From the NCBI RefSeq assembly GCF_964204645.1, contig NC_134032.1, forward strand, positions 3,996,916 to 4,056,915: DNA of 60,000 nucleotides, in the 5' to 3' direction. The first letter of the stretch is position 1; every line of letters starts with the position of its first letter. A program made the translations under genes and the position numbers. Source of the stretch: Tubulanus polymorphus (taxonomy: Eukaryota > Nemertea > Palaeonemertea > Tubulaniformes > Tubulanidae). Shown here piece after piece: positions 45,584 through 56,795 of this stretch. Below the pieces are notes generated by a model. It made no database searches, had not been told where the DNA came from, and worked only from the letters and a program-made list of their open reading frames with translations.

Positions 45584-45995
45584 TGCGTCGACCAATCAGA
45601 CTATACTTTCAATTATAGCTAATTAATGAAACTATATTGAAAGCTATATAGATTTCACAAACGTCCACGCCTTCGCCCATTCGTCAATTCAAATGACCTT
45701 AGATTCCATACTCAGTGTTGTATAAGAATCTATTATAGCAGTTTCTATAAGAAAAACTCACGATGACTTTACTCAAAGTTCAAAATTAAAATAAAAACAC
45801 TTTTGAAGGTAACAATTTTGAATAGAATCATATAATATAATCTTGTTCAACTGGTAAACAGTTAGAATAAGAGTTAGATAAATCTGTGAGTAATTGTATT
45901 GACAAGAAAATTACTCCGTGGTGAAATATAGTGGACTCTGTTTGTCACAGCTATAAAACTCTTCACCGTGTTGGAGTCAAAACTGACTAAGAGTA
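45584..45995. other. No gene; upstream region of GPCR gene 2
   Basis: No TATA box or exon could be assigned with confidence. Confidence 0.45.
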
Positions 45996-46350
45996 TTTTA
46001 TCAAAAATTACGAGTTTTCGTTACTATTGTGTAGTAGCTTTATCAGGAAAATGAGTAGTTTAATTTATCCCATCAAGTTATTAGAAAGAGTTTTCGCTAT
46101 CAATGTATAGTAAAATGAGTTAACAGGTACCATATATAATCATATAGTACTAGTCTATGTAATTCAACTGATTTTCTTAGAAATTACGAGTTTTCGCAAC
46201 TAGTTTAAAGTAGCTTCATTAGGTAAATGAGTAAACAGGATGTGCTTTGTAGTTTAATTGATTTTAGCAAGAAATCACGAGTTATTGCTACTAGTGTATA
46301 GGATTCACGAGGAAAATGAGTAGACAGGTAGTACCGTGTAGGTTAACTCA
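45996..46350 (+). repeat. Four degenerate ~80-90-bp tandem repeats
   Basis: Each contains attacgagttttcg, tagtagcttta/tca and aggaaaatgagta, followed by a tttaattgatttt-like stretch. They border the right end of the AT-rich element's minus-strand genes. Confidence 0.7.
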
Positions 46351-46366
46351 CTTTGGAGAATAAAAA

Positions 46367-46753
46367 TTAATTATTTATTTTTTCATCATATTCACTAATC
46401 CAAAAATAATTGCACAGCACAACTGTAATTAAAAATAAAATTATATGTTCAGCAGCAAAGTTAATGATATTTCCAGCAGATTTTAAAACAAAACCAAGAA
46501 TTGATGCTATAACTCCGGATAAAGCTGCAGCAGATTTTTTAGATAATTCCCACAAATATTTTGCTAATTTTTTCAAACCATCTTTCACTTTATCTTGTAT
46601 AGAATTATGACTTGGCAGTTTATCTTGTTTACTAGGATTTGGTGTAAGTTTTAATGAATTTGATATAGCTAAACCTATTGTTGAAAATATCATAGTTACA
46701 GCTGTTAGAATTGAAAGAATTGTGATACCTTCTAATTTAAATAATAATTTCAT
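46367..46753 (-). CDS. Small membrane protein of AT-rich virus-like element
   Basis: An intact 128-residue frame. It has an N-terminal membrane helix (residues about 10-32) and a polar linker. Next is a charged amphipathic part (K-D-G-L-K-K-L-A-K-Y-L-W), then an Ala/Gly-rich helix (A-A-A-L-S-G-V-I-A-S-I-L-G), then F-A-A-E-H and a terminal hydrophobic helix. The F-x-A-E-H plus hydrophobic tail is shared with the partial gene at 1-86. It starts 4 bases after the preceding gene's stop. A membrane-active virion component is inferred only. Confidence 0.6.
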   Translation of the reverse strand: MKLLFKLEGITILSILTAVTMIFSTIGLAISNSLKLTPNPSKQDKLPSHNSIQDKVKDGLKKLAKYLWELSKKSAAALSGVIASILGFVLKSAGNIINFAAEHIILFLITVVLCNYFWISEYDEKINN

Positions 46754-46757
46754 TCTT

Positions 46758-47051
46758 TCATTTAATTAATTTCATAATTTCATCTTTAAATGTTACTTTA
46801 GAATTTAGTTTTATCAACAAATCTACAAAAATAACTTTTAATCTATTAATATTATAATCATATGATTGTAATGATAATTCAATTTCTTCTTTCTGTAATT
46901 CTAAATTATATTTTAAATCATCAATTTCTTTTTCTAAACTTAATTCTTTTTGCCTATATTCAATTTCATCAATTACTTGATGATCTAAATCTGATTTTGA
47001 TTGTTTTAATTCTTCATTTGCTTTAGATAATTCATCTCCTAAAGTAATCAT
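46758..47051 (-). CDS. Coiled-coil protein of AT-rich virus-like element
   Basis: 97 residues from ATG 47051-47049. They are almost entirely heptad-like charged helix (L-S-K-A-N-E-E-L-K-Q-S-K, L-E-K-E-I-D-D-L-K-Y). The start codon overlaps the stop of the upstream frame (atga), a compact-genome arrangement. No family recognised. Confidence 0.5.
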   Translation of the reverse strand: MITLGDELSKANEELKQSKSDLDHQVIDEIEYRQKELSLEKEIDDLKYNLELQKEEIELSLQSYDYNINRLKVIFVDLLIKLNSKVTFKDEIMKLIK

Positions 47052-47593
47052 TTTTGATCTCTAATCATTTTATCGTGCGCAATTTTATCAGCTTCATTTC
47101 TTATACTTATTATTTCTCTAATTGCTTTATCAGAAAATATATTTAAATCTTCTTATTCTTGATTTGTTGCGTCAAAAAATCCACCTTGTAAAATGTTTTC
47201 AATTTGAAATCTTCTTGATTTAAGTTTACTGGTTTTGGAATTAATAACTTCTTTAGGAATTGTTTCTGGTTCTAAATTTTCATTAATTATCTTCAAAAAA
47301 TCATCATTTTTTCGATTAAATTCTCTTTTAATTGTGTTATCTCTTGTTCTGTAACATCAGTTATGACATCATTATTGATTTTCTTAATTCTAGATTGTTC
47401 TAATTTATCAAAGTTGGTTTTGTTATTATTTTATCAAGACTTTTATGAGAAGATATCTTAAAATAATAGTCATCTTTCAAATGCCAATAATAATCACCAT
47501 TTAAATATTTCAAATCTTTTACTAACAATTCATACCTTTATTAGTTATATTTTTTTAATATTGGTTTAAATTTTTCAATTAATTCATCATAAT
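47048..47593 (-). pseudogene. Broken helical protein frames of the AT-rich element
   Basis: Minus-strand reading frames here are AT-rich, protein-like and interrupted. The last one reads R-R-F-Q-I-E-N-I-L-Q-G-G-F-F-D, a stop, then D-K-A-I-R-E-I-I-S-I-R-N-E-A and ends in K-stop, overlapping the next ATG. Further upstream, Y-W-H-L-K-D-D-Y-Y-F-K lies in another frame. Probably one or two decayed genes. Confidence 0.4.
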
Positions 47594-47818
47594 CTAATTC
47601 TTTTTCTTTTCTAGTCCTGGATTTAAATTTTCAATATTCAATGTTGAACGTGCTTTAGTAATATATTCATAAGTATTAGGTCTTGTTAAATTAGAATTAT
47701 ATGCTGTTTCATTATCGTTACTAAAACTTGTATCAGTAAAATCAGGTTGTTGTTCATCGGTTATACCGGGTTCATCAAAAGTATCCATCGGAATATCTTC
47801 TCCACCTTCTACATCCAT
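47594..47818 (-). pseudogene. Acidic N-terminal part of an AT-rich element gene
   Basis: ATG 47818-47816 opens an acidic frame (V-E-G-G-E-D-I-P, F-D-E-P-G-I-T-D-E-Q-Q). It ends shortly after N-L-N-P-G-L in a Lys-rich run where a frameshift occurs; the neighbouring frame continues E-L-D-Y-D-E-L-I-E-K-F. The truncation is probably secondary. Confidence 0.45.
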
Positions 47819-47834
47819 TTATATCTTATGACGA

Positions 47835-47933
47835 TTAAAATGTAAAATATAATATTCCTTCTATTACAATTCCTATACAAGTTATAGCTAATTTGGTATT
47901 TTCATGTGATTTATTATCATTATTACTTTTCAT
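47835..47933 (-). CDS. Very small membrane protein of the AT-rich element
   Basis: ATG 47933-47931, 32 residues, with a single hydrophobic helix (L-A-I-T-C-I-G-I-V-I-E-G-I-L). The frame is open further upstream with Lys/Asn-rich sequence, so the true start may lie near 48010. It ends 17 bases before the acidic gene. Confidence 0.35.
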   Translation of the reverse strand: MKSNNDNKSHENTKLAITCIGIVIEGILYFTF

Positions 47934-48126
47934 TATTTCAGGCTGAATATTATCAGTTTTTATATTTTCTGACGTATTGTAATCTTTTTTTTTAGAATCA
48001 TTATTTAATTTAATATTCTTTGTTTTAGTTCCTGTTGATTGTATATATTTTTAAATTTTTTCACCTTCATTAGTTTTGAAGCAATGATATTTTTTTTTAT
48101 TTATATCATTTAATCCAAATGAATTA

Positions 48127-49240
48127 TTATTGTTGCAGTCTTATTGAATTATTATAACCAATCATATTTCCCATTTTAAAAATTATATCATCAGAAATAA
48201 TAAATAAGGACCTTTTACAATAATTTAATCTTACATGAGATTTATCTAAATAATTTTGATATATTACTATATTGTCTGGAATTGATCTATTTTTATCATT
48301 ATGAATTGAATCTTCAAATAATACTTTGAATTGTTTTTGTATATCAAATGATGTATTCAAATTTACAATTATTGGGGATCTTGTTTCAACCTGTGATCCT
48401 AATATACAAATCAAATATATTCTAATAGATTGATTTATTCGTTGTATACCTGATTTTGTTAAACCTTCACTATTTTCTAAAATAAAATAAACCCAACCAT
48501 TATCATTTTCTTGTTTTAAATCATCATAAATTTCGGTAATTTATTGAAATTTAAATTGATTTATTATTATAGATATTATTCTTAGGAATTGATCTTATTG
48601 TTCCAATTTTTGTTCGAAAATCAGAATTATCTATATTTTGTATTGAATGCATTACAAACTTTATAAAACTTTGATAAATTGATTTTATTATCTAATTCTT
48701 TGAAATATCTATATCCTGGTAAAGGACATTCTAATTCATTAAATATATATCATTTATTTTATTATAATTTGAAAATAAGTATGAAATAAAAAAAAAGCAC
48801 TTTGCAACAATTTATATTTTGAATTATTTGAATGATCATTCCAACTATTTCCACATCCTGTTGTTGCACAATAAACTGCAAAATTTAATTGGTTCACCCA
48901 ATACTACATATTAGATTTGAATAACCATTGCTTTTCATCTTTCAATTTTTTAAAATTAATTCAGTATACATGAAATATATTTTCCACCTTTACATTAAAA
49001 TTATTAGTTTCAGTGACATAAATATCTAAATTAATTAATGAATTTAAAACGTCATTTCTATATGTAATATTTTTATTAAAATCTATTCCTGGAATATTAT
49101 ATTTAATTGATTTATTATTGAAAAATTATCTACCATTTATATAATATAAAAATTAATAATTTATTAATTCTTCTAATAATTAATCTTGTTCTTCAATTGT
49201 TATATTACCATTTAAACTAATAATATAATCTAGTGTATTT
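48127..49240 (-). pseudogene. Large structural-type protein of the AT-rich element, decayed
   Basis: From high to low coordinates the minus strand gives W-V-N-Q-L-N-F-A-V-Y-C-A-T-T-G-C-G (near 48895), L-F-H-T-Y-F, C-P-L-P-G-Y, then G-W-V-Y-F-I, I-Q-R-I-N-Q-S-I-R and I-L-G-S-Q-V-E-T-R-S, with F-D-I-Q-K-Q-F and G-Y-N-N-S at the end. Several stops and frameshifts intervene. I recognise this order of motifs from memory as a conserved large protein of virus-like elements in many invertebrate genomes; it is likely structural, unverified. The longest open piece is 48127-48414. Confidence 0.5.
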
Positions 49241-49241
49241 T

Positions 49242-50885
49242 AGGGTTTCTGCTGCTTTCGCAGAAACCCTCTTGTATTTCTGTTGATTATTATTATTATT
49301 TATGGTCAACCTTCCAGCCAAAAATTTTTCATAAAATGTAACTCCTCTCAGATTCGACTACGAACAGCTTATAAACGTAATTTGAAATTATGTCAGAAAT
49401 ATAACTCAGCGCCTGACCATTTCGAATTTGCGTAAAGTAATCTATTATGAATTAATCCCGTGTAATTACCGGGTCTAAACAGCGACAAGAATAACGCAAA
49501 GAATCGTCATCAATTGATAAAAGTGCACCCCGAAAAGCCTATAGTTTACCGCACGACCTTGAGCTCCAAAGTCAACCGTAACAACGGATTCGGACTTACA
49601 ATTAGTCCGGATCCGTCATTTCCCACGAACGATAACTACAGCCGGTGTGCAATAAGTGTCTTATTAATGAAACATGGCGGATGGTTGCAATAATTTTCGG
49701 CTTAAATTTATCGCTTGTTTTAGGACCTTAATGAATTTCACGAAACCATGATCCTTAAAATGAGTCAATTGTTAAATTCTATTTGTAAATCAATTTACGT
49801 TGGCTAAATTTCCTGAAGATTTCTGGCTCGATTCAACGCAATATGGACAGAAGTAGTAGGAATTTTCATACGGAATTTTACTTCCGCGTTCACTCGATGA
49901 CTCAGATAGATGACAACGACAACAGATTTTACGTAATTTAAGGTGAGAATCCGTTAATCAGTGAATGTTTTACATGATTTATTTATAATATAAGTACATA
50001 TGGTAGCAAATGAGTACTCGGTGAAGCAATGATCATTGTTGGCTAGCTATTTTACCTAGCTTTCTTGGGGGATACAACTAGAATAGACACTAAATGTAGT
50101 GAATAGAGCCAGTGGAAAGCCTGAGTTGTTAGTAAGGGGCTGGTTTATACTTATGTGTACGACTATTGATTTCGATTACTCTCTTTCCAGCTATTATTCG
50201 CGGAATAAACTGGTCACTACGGTCTTCAATTCCTTTGCCTATTCTTGCAGCTGGTGGAAATAAATTTAAACCACAGTGTGCAAGTGTACGTTCCAAATCA
50301 AGCTTTTTCGTCATTGTCGTAACTTAAGCGCAACTGTCTCAGATGCTGTAAGTCCTTGACGTTTCATGTCATTTTTATTTTTTCAGTTGCCATGTTTACA
50401 ATATTTGGATAAGTAATGGGTTATTATACTTTCGCTCCTCTATGATATTATATTTCCGAGTAATTATTACATTTGATTGCTTAATTACAGGTGGAAAGAG
50501 GTCAGATGGCATGAAAATCGACTGTGGCTGACTAATTGGTGCGAGTAGATCAGGCGTTGATGTTTCAAAAGGTGTAGCCAAAATGCTTGTATCATCAGGG
50601 GGTAGATAGACAAATATCCGAAGATAAATGAAAACTTCACCTCGTTGATCGTCAGTTGATTTTGCTGTAATTTTTTCGCCTGGATAAATAAACACGTCAT
50701 TTAGTTAAAAATCTGTGTTCAGTAGAATTTCTTTCAATAAAATGAAACTTTAATGGACGTTTTTTATGTATTCAAGATTTAAATTGAATGGATCTTAAAT
50801 CCAGAGAAAGCATTCTTCAGAAATTTAGAAAATCCTAGACTCACAATCAAATTCTGTGAAGTCAGTTAAGGTCTTTTGCTCGAAT
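49242..50885 (+). repeat. 2.24-kb interspersed repeat, copy 3, left part
   Basis: Matches 38022-39665 from the agggtttctgctgctttcgc head to gtcttttgctcgaat, where the P-like transposon begins. The right part is 56796-57395. Confidence 0.92.
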
Positions 50886-50918
50886 CAGGGAAGTGTGATG
50901 AGATGGAATACGGACGCT
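50886..50918 (+). repeat. Left terminal inverted repeat of the P-like transposon
   Basis: 33 bases, exact reverse complement of 56763-56795. Confidence 0.97.
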
Positions 50919-51143
50919 TTTAATTGTCGGATGTAGGCTATTCAATTCAGCCCGTACATCAAAGGTTACCGCAACAGCAGTAAGCTACGCTTATCGAGTG
51001 TGTGTTACCAGCTGAACACCAGTCAACATCAACTTTGATTCGGTCGCAGAACAACCCGCAATAGTTTTAGCCCGATAAATGTTCTGCGATCGATACTACG
51101 CATGCGCACTGCAGTTCATTGAACAACGTGGAAGTGGCTCTGT

Positions 51144-54100
51144 ATGCACATATTTTTCTTTAGAAAATCGGTTGAAATTCACCAATTTCTCGTAAAATTT
51201 GTCCAAAAAGGTATGTATTTTTATTCTTCTATATCTCCGAAACCCGGTATCGGAACAATAAGTATTTATATTGTGATTAAAGTCTGTTTTTATGTGTTAA
51301 ACATATGTTTTTGCCAGTTCGTTCCGATTCCGGGTTTAGCGTTATTTGGGCCTTGAAGATGTCAAATATTTCGGCCCAGACTCGCGCAGCTTTCGTTTCT
51401 GACGTCATGTTGCTATGTTACGACACAAACATATACACGAAGTATGATCTTTAAAATGTGTATTTACTACATAATAACGTTTACATTAGGCCTACAAATT
51501 ATCGTCCCCCATATAAACCAAGTTGCCTAAATAGCATCAGCAATCTCATTTAATTAACCTTTTCTTGTTTTTAGGCATGGATCTTTGTCGATTGTGTGGA
51601 AAAAATGCGAAACCTCCGGATCGTCGTCCTATCGATAAAAATAATTTCCAAAGCCATGTGAAGGAGTTGTTCAACATTGATTTTGATGATGATACTGAAC
51701 AGTACCCGATATATATCTGCAATATGTGTCGTGTAAAATTACAAAAATGGCGTAAGAACAAAAACGTTAAAAAAACTGTCCCTGTGACTATCAAATTAAA
51801 ACAATGGACATTCGATTTATGTTGTGACTCACCCCTGCGTAAACTATGTGATGCAGCAGCACAGAAGACAAATTTTAAGAACATCAGCTCTCCGAACAGC
51901 CCTGTGAATACGTACGCTTTTTCCGATAAAGGCATACTGCGGCAAGCAATTTTAGAGGCTGATCAGACGTTGCGTTTATTCATTTCAAATATTGAGGTTA
52001 CATCATGCATTAATGGTAGTGTGGATGAGAAGTTTGTGTTTTTGCTCACTGCAGGAACCTGCCCCGGTAATCCCGATTTTAAAGATGTTTGTGAGAAACG
52101 CTGCAAGGATGGAAAAACACAGTTTTATGAACAGGCCGGAGCAATTATTGCTCAAGATATTTCAAGATGTGTCCAGTGGCGTGGTGAAATGTATGATAGG
52201 ACTGTTAGTCACTTGCATTGCATTCTTGCTTCATCAGATTTAGAAATTAATCAACAGTGTGCAGCATGTAAAGATTTCCGAAAATCTTTGCTCGTGATGA
52301 GGAAACGTCACGTAACCAATAATTCAAGAACTGATGTGTCAAGTACAACTAGATTGGATTATTTGACACATAGTGAAGCTATAAAACGTTTGCGAAATAC
52401 ACAGAGTGATCGACAAAAAGTTCTGCGTACAAATGCTGCTCTGGAAAAGAAAATATCGAAACTTTACAGAAGAGAATCAGTCTTATTAACTGAAAAACAT
52501 TCCAGTCTTTTTCATAACATCATCCAGCAAAATCAGGACAAATTCCAGTCAGATTTTCCTACGGGCTCAGTTCAAGAATTACTCTGGAAGCAGCAAGTTC
52601 AACAGTGTAAAGGACCCACAACACAAATGCGATGGCACCCATTAATAATCAAGTGGTGTATCGCCCTACAAAAGAAAAGTCGTGGGACTTATGATTTTAT
52701 CAGAAATTCCGGTTTCATCAAATTACCTCATCCATCAACTTAGAAGACTACATAAAATTCACAAAACCGAATCCCGGCATCAATTTTGACCTTATTGAAC
52801 GTGGACTACAGAATATTGGATTTGATAAACTCGAAGATTTTCAGAAAAACGTTGCGCTATTGTTCGATGAAATGAAAGTTAAAAGTGATCTTGTGTATTC
52901 GAAAAGCAGTGGTGAACTTATAGGATTTTGTGACATGGGTCCCGTCAACAACATTATGGAGACCTATAAAAGATCACTTTCCAACAAGAAAGAACCAGAA
53001 CTAGCTACACATGTTTGTGTATTCATGATCCGTGGCCTGTTCAGTAATTTGAAGATGCCCATTGCATATTTTCCTTGTCAAGGATTCAATTCGCACAACT
53101 TATACCCCTGCGTTTGGGAAGCAGTCGAAACATTGGAATGCATTGGATTCTACGTAAGGGCATTTGTGAGTGACGGGGCAACACCTAACAGGAAATTTTA
53201 CCGTATACATGGGCAAAATAAAAATGGTGAGCTGACCTACTTTACCACTAACAAATATGACTTTTCGAGGAAAATTTTCTTTGTGTGTGACGTGCCTCAT
53301 CTGCTGAAAACGACTAGGAACAACTTGGAAAATTCTGGATATGGAAAGAAAACTCGCAATTTTGTGGTAAGTACTAACATAATGAATATGAATAGTAATT
53401 CTACACTAAATATGTAAATTAAGTATCATGCAATATTTCTTTATATTTTTCAGTACCAGCATAAACCACTGAAATGGACGCAGGTTATGTCACTAGTAGA
53501 GAACGAATATGGCTTAAATCGGGCTGCACCAGGTTTAAGGCGTCTGCATAAGTTAAGACATGAACATGTCCATTTAACACCAGCAACTAGAATGCGAGTA
53601 AATCTTGCTGTACAGGTTGGTATAAAACAAATTTTTACTTTTCATTTTTTGTCCTTACATCTTTGTTTTATTTAAATTGGCTTCTCTTTACTGACTTTTA
53701 GGTCTTGAGTAATTCTGTTGCAGTGGCTCTCGAAATGCAGAATAATCCTGAAAATGAATCACTCGTACTCTTCATTAAAAATATGAATAAATTCTTTGAC
53801 TGTTTGAACGTCACCACCATTAATGTTGCAGCTCGAACAAAGAACAGAAATTTAGAGAAATACACCTCAGCATATGATACAAGGGTTGAGGTAAGAAATT
53901 GTTAATTCCATTGAATAAATGGTAATGGATTGAGAATAAAAATTCTTAATTAATATTGACATTTTTTTCATTTCAGTGGCTAACTGAGGAATTTATTCCT
54001 TTTCTTGATGATTGGCAGGGCGAATCTGCACATTATGAAAATCTCAACAAAAAGGAAAGATCGCAGAAATGCATGAGCTGGGAAACCCTCGAAGGATTGA

Positions 54101-54503
54101 GAATTACCGGTAAAGGCGCATTATTTAAGTAGCCGTGCATAAAGTATGTACATCTACGAAAAGTATATACCATGACTCATGAGCTTTTAATTTTTCAGTT
54201 TGTTCTTTCGCCGAGTTGCTGAAAGTTGTGTTTAGAATCCCAGGAGTAAAATACTTTCTCAGTGAAAAACTCTGTCAGGATCCCTTGGAAGAACATTTTT
54301 CAAAACAGCGGGGATGTGGAGGTGCTCATGACAATCCTACTGTGCATGCATATGGACACAATGAAATATCTTTGTTTGTCGCCAGCGAGTGCGCTAAAGC
54401 CTCTCCTTCAGGAAATTTTAGAGGAAAACGGCAGGAACACCAACAGATAGATGCAGTTGATGACACACCAATTCCTCGAAAAAGAAAACGGGTGGAGTTC
54501 TGA
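51144..54503 (+). CDS. P-element/THAP9-family transposase, six exons, one frameshift
   Basis: Exons: 51144-51210 (N-terminal, probable), 51575-53366, 53455-53615, 53702-53890, 53977-54109 and 54199-54503. All introns are GT-AG (about 86-89 bp, the first 364 bp) and all phases join. Starting at M of 51577, a C2C2 finger has Cys at 4, 7, 48 and 51 in place of a THAP domain. A charged helical middle follows. The RNase H-like core has G-F-C-D-M-G, T-H-V-C-V-F-M-I-R-G-L-F, S-D-G-A-T-P-N-R-K-F and F-V-C-D-V-P-H-L-L-K-T-T-R-N. The last exon has D-P-L-E-E-H-F-S-K-Q-R-G-C-G-G. It cuts and pastes DNA in the nucleus. One base is missing near 52735-52742, shifting the frame within exon 2; otherwise intact, about 880 residues, near THAP9 size. 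Confidence 0.9.
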
Positions 54504-54635
54504 GTGATAAGTGAAAAGACGATTAATTGCAAGACGTAAATTTTTATTTATTATACACAGACATACATGTTCATGAGTATGATTGTAATATATCGCACAC
54601 AATTTTGTATATACAATTGGTAGTGTCACCATGTT

Positions 54636-56080
54636 TTAACTGTTGGTGTTTTCATTCAGAGTTGCTAGCGCCTTTCGAAGTCCCTTTTCACCTTTGCGTG
54701 ACACTTTAGTGGATTTGTCCTGTTTTTTAATGAATATGTATGCATCTTTGAATGCATTGATGCGTATGTCGACCCAGTAGCACAAAACACGATGCAGGAG
54801 ACTTTGGCACAAATCGTCATTGTCGACTTTACGCACTAAACATTGCCACAAATAATTTACAGTTATACTTTTTTCCAACTGATCTACTAGCTTGGAACGT
54901 ACGTTGGCTCCAATCAATCTATCTACCTGTTTAATTTGCAATTCTGGTCGTATAATATTCTCAACAGTTTTGAAAAATATGAACACATCATCACGAATGG
55001 TAAACAATCCGCCACGATTAATTTTTTCCACCCAATGACTCGTATATTCAAAATAGCTTTTAGCTTCGATTTTTGAATCATGTTTTATCCGCCAGGTTTC
55101 TAGTAGACTGATGAACGATTTGGCGGTTAAATTCTTCGGGAATTTCTGATAATGTTTTACGAGTGCATATGGTATATAACCTGCAGTGTATCGCAGCGCC
55201 TGCTCCTCCTCGATCGTTAATTTCGCGATTGTTCGGCCATTTGTTCGGTCATGGTGAAATTGGTCCTCGATCATGTACTGAAAGAGGATCTTCATAGTAA
55301 ATTGCAAAAATATGTTAACGGCTCTTTCATTTACTTTGTCAATTTTACATTTACTGAATATCTCCATCGTATAATATAATAGTTCGATTTCAGTTGTCGC
55401 AACATGAAACTTTGCCCACATTTTATCCAAATCTTTCGCAGTGCTTAAGTGAATGGCGGAACATAATGTATCTTGAATTTTTGTAAACCACTGATTAATT
55501 CCAAGTCTGGACGGCGACGTATTTGTAGACAAAATTTTATCGATCGATTTTCCATAATGTACTGCTGCCATTCCATTTGAACTGAATTTAAATACTCGAT
55601 GGTTAATCACTTCAGTCATAGCCTTTTCCAAATATATAGTGTTCCTGCGAAAATAATAATAATGATTATTATTTTAACATGTACTTATCTGGATTTTTAT
55701 ATTATGTTTATATATTATTTTCTGTATTCGTTTATTATTTTATAACCTAAAAGGATTGTATTGATTATAAAAATAAATGTAAAAAATACCTGTATGTGTG
55801 TTTTCTCGTGTTCAGATCGCAGTCTCTGGTCAGCTGAGCCTGAGAAGTACCTACATGAAAAAGAAAAGGAAAGAATAAAGTGCCTGCAATTAGGTGGAAA
55901 CTATTCCGATATTTCATTGATTCAAAAGGAATAACACTCACTAGAATCGGCCGAATTAGTTGATCCTGATCCAGAGGATTCCCGTAATATTTCCGTATCG
56001 ATCTGAACCAATTCGTCACTATCAAAGAATAGATCGTCAAAATCGTCATCATTAATAATTTCGTTGACAACCGTTGCCAT
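54636..56080 (-). CDS. Second protein of the P-like transposon, 402 residues, three exons
   Basis: Exons 56080-55942, 55850-55790 and 55644-54636 join in phase with GT-AG introns (91 and 145 bp). Exon 1 is an acidic leader (N-D-D-D-F-D-D-L-F-F-D-S-D) ending Ser-rich. Exon 2 supplies T-R-K-H-T-Y-R. Exon 3 begins with L-E-K-A-M-T-E-V and contains E-E-Q-A-L-R-Y-T-A-G-Y-I-P, H-W-V-E-K-I-N-R-G-G-L-F and V-S-R-K-G-E-K-G-L-R-K-A-L near the end. Similar unannotated proteins are, from memory, abundant in cnidarian and mollusc genomes. It is convergent with the transposase, 132 bases from its stop. No enzyme motif seen; a regulatory or DNA-targeting partner is inferred. Confidence 0.85.
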
Positions 56081-56246
56081 TTTAATACAGCGTAAAGAAC
56101 CGATATCACGATTGATAAAACACTATATCCGTCTGAAGCGATGTAGAGAGAATCCCACAATGATAACGAAAAAGTCCAAAAATGAAATAATGAATACTAC
56201 AGAAATTATGAGATATATATACAATCCAGAGACAAAGAGACTAATC

Positions 56247-56528
56247 AAAGTTAATCAGAGATGATACAAACTAAAGGAAAATTAACGTAGAAACAGTTAC
56301 ACGCTAAAACAGATTAAAGAGAAGCAGTTAAGAGACAAACTAGGGGGCACTTAAATTTAAGACAATTGTGAATACAAGTTGACCGAATCAAAGTTAATCA
56401 GAGATGATACAAACTAAAGGAAAATTAACGTAGAAACAGTTACACGCTAAAACAGATTAAAGAGAAGCAGTTAAAGAGACAAACTAGGGGACACTTAAAT
56501 TTAAGACAATTGTGAATACAAGTTGATC
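56247..56528 (+). repeat. 141-bp tandem duplication near the right end of the transposon
   Basis: caaagttaatcagagatgat starts at 56247 and 56388. The copies are almost identical through cacttaaatttaagacaatt. Subterminal repeats in P-like elements can be transposase-binding regions; here that is only a suggestion. Confidence 0.9.
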
Positions 56529-56762
56529 GACTAAAATTGATGAGGGGAAATCAGGTGTTGAGTTTAACCAGTTTACAGAGGAATTTTTATATAAGTTTAT
56601 TATGGGATGAAAAACCGATATTCGGAAACAACTGAATTATTACGGAGATTCCCGATCTCGCTGGTTATCGCTTATCGGCGCGTTACGTAACAAAGCGCTC
56701 GCCGACGAACCGTTATCGGCTTTAGGGCAATTACAACGCACATTCGACAAGAGCTGCACAAT

Positions 56763-56795
56763 AGCGTCCGTATTCCATCTCATCACACTTCCCTG
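56763..56795 (-). repeat. Right terminal inverted repeat of the P-like transposon
   Basis: Exact complement of 50886-50918, followed by ctcgaatcaagccgag of the split repeat. Confidence 0.97.

Larger units (their letters stand above)
50886..56795. mobile_element. P-element-like DNA transposon with two convergent genes
   Basis: It is bounded by perfect 33-bp inverted repeats starting cagggaagtgtgatgagatg at 50886 and ending in the complement at 56795. It interrupts a 2.24-kb repeat. The empty site is seen in copy 1 near 39665. Flanks show gctcgaat(c) on both sides, compatible with an 8-bp duplication typical of P elements (7 or 9 also possible, because C/G are ambiguous at the edge). It encodes a P/THAP9-type transposase (+) and a separate protein (-), both with introns. 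Perfect TIRs and near-intact genes indicate recent activity. Confidence 0.95.

Noticed and set aside
51546-51935. 129-codon minus-strand frame
   Set aside because: Shadow of transposase exon 2.
55765-56160. 131-codon minus-strand frame in the P-like transposon
   Set aside because: It overlaps exons 1 and 2 of the second gene in another phase and reads through its intron; the spliced frame fits far better.
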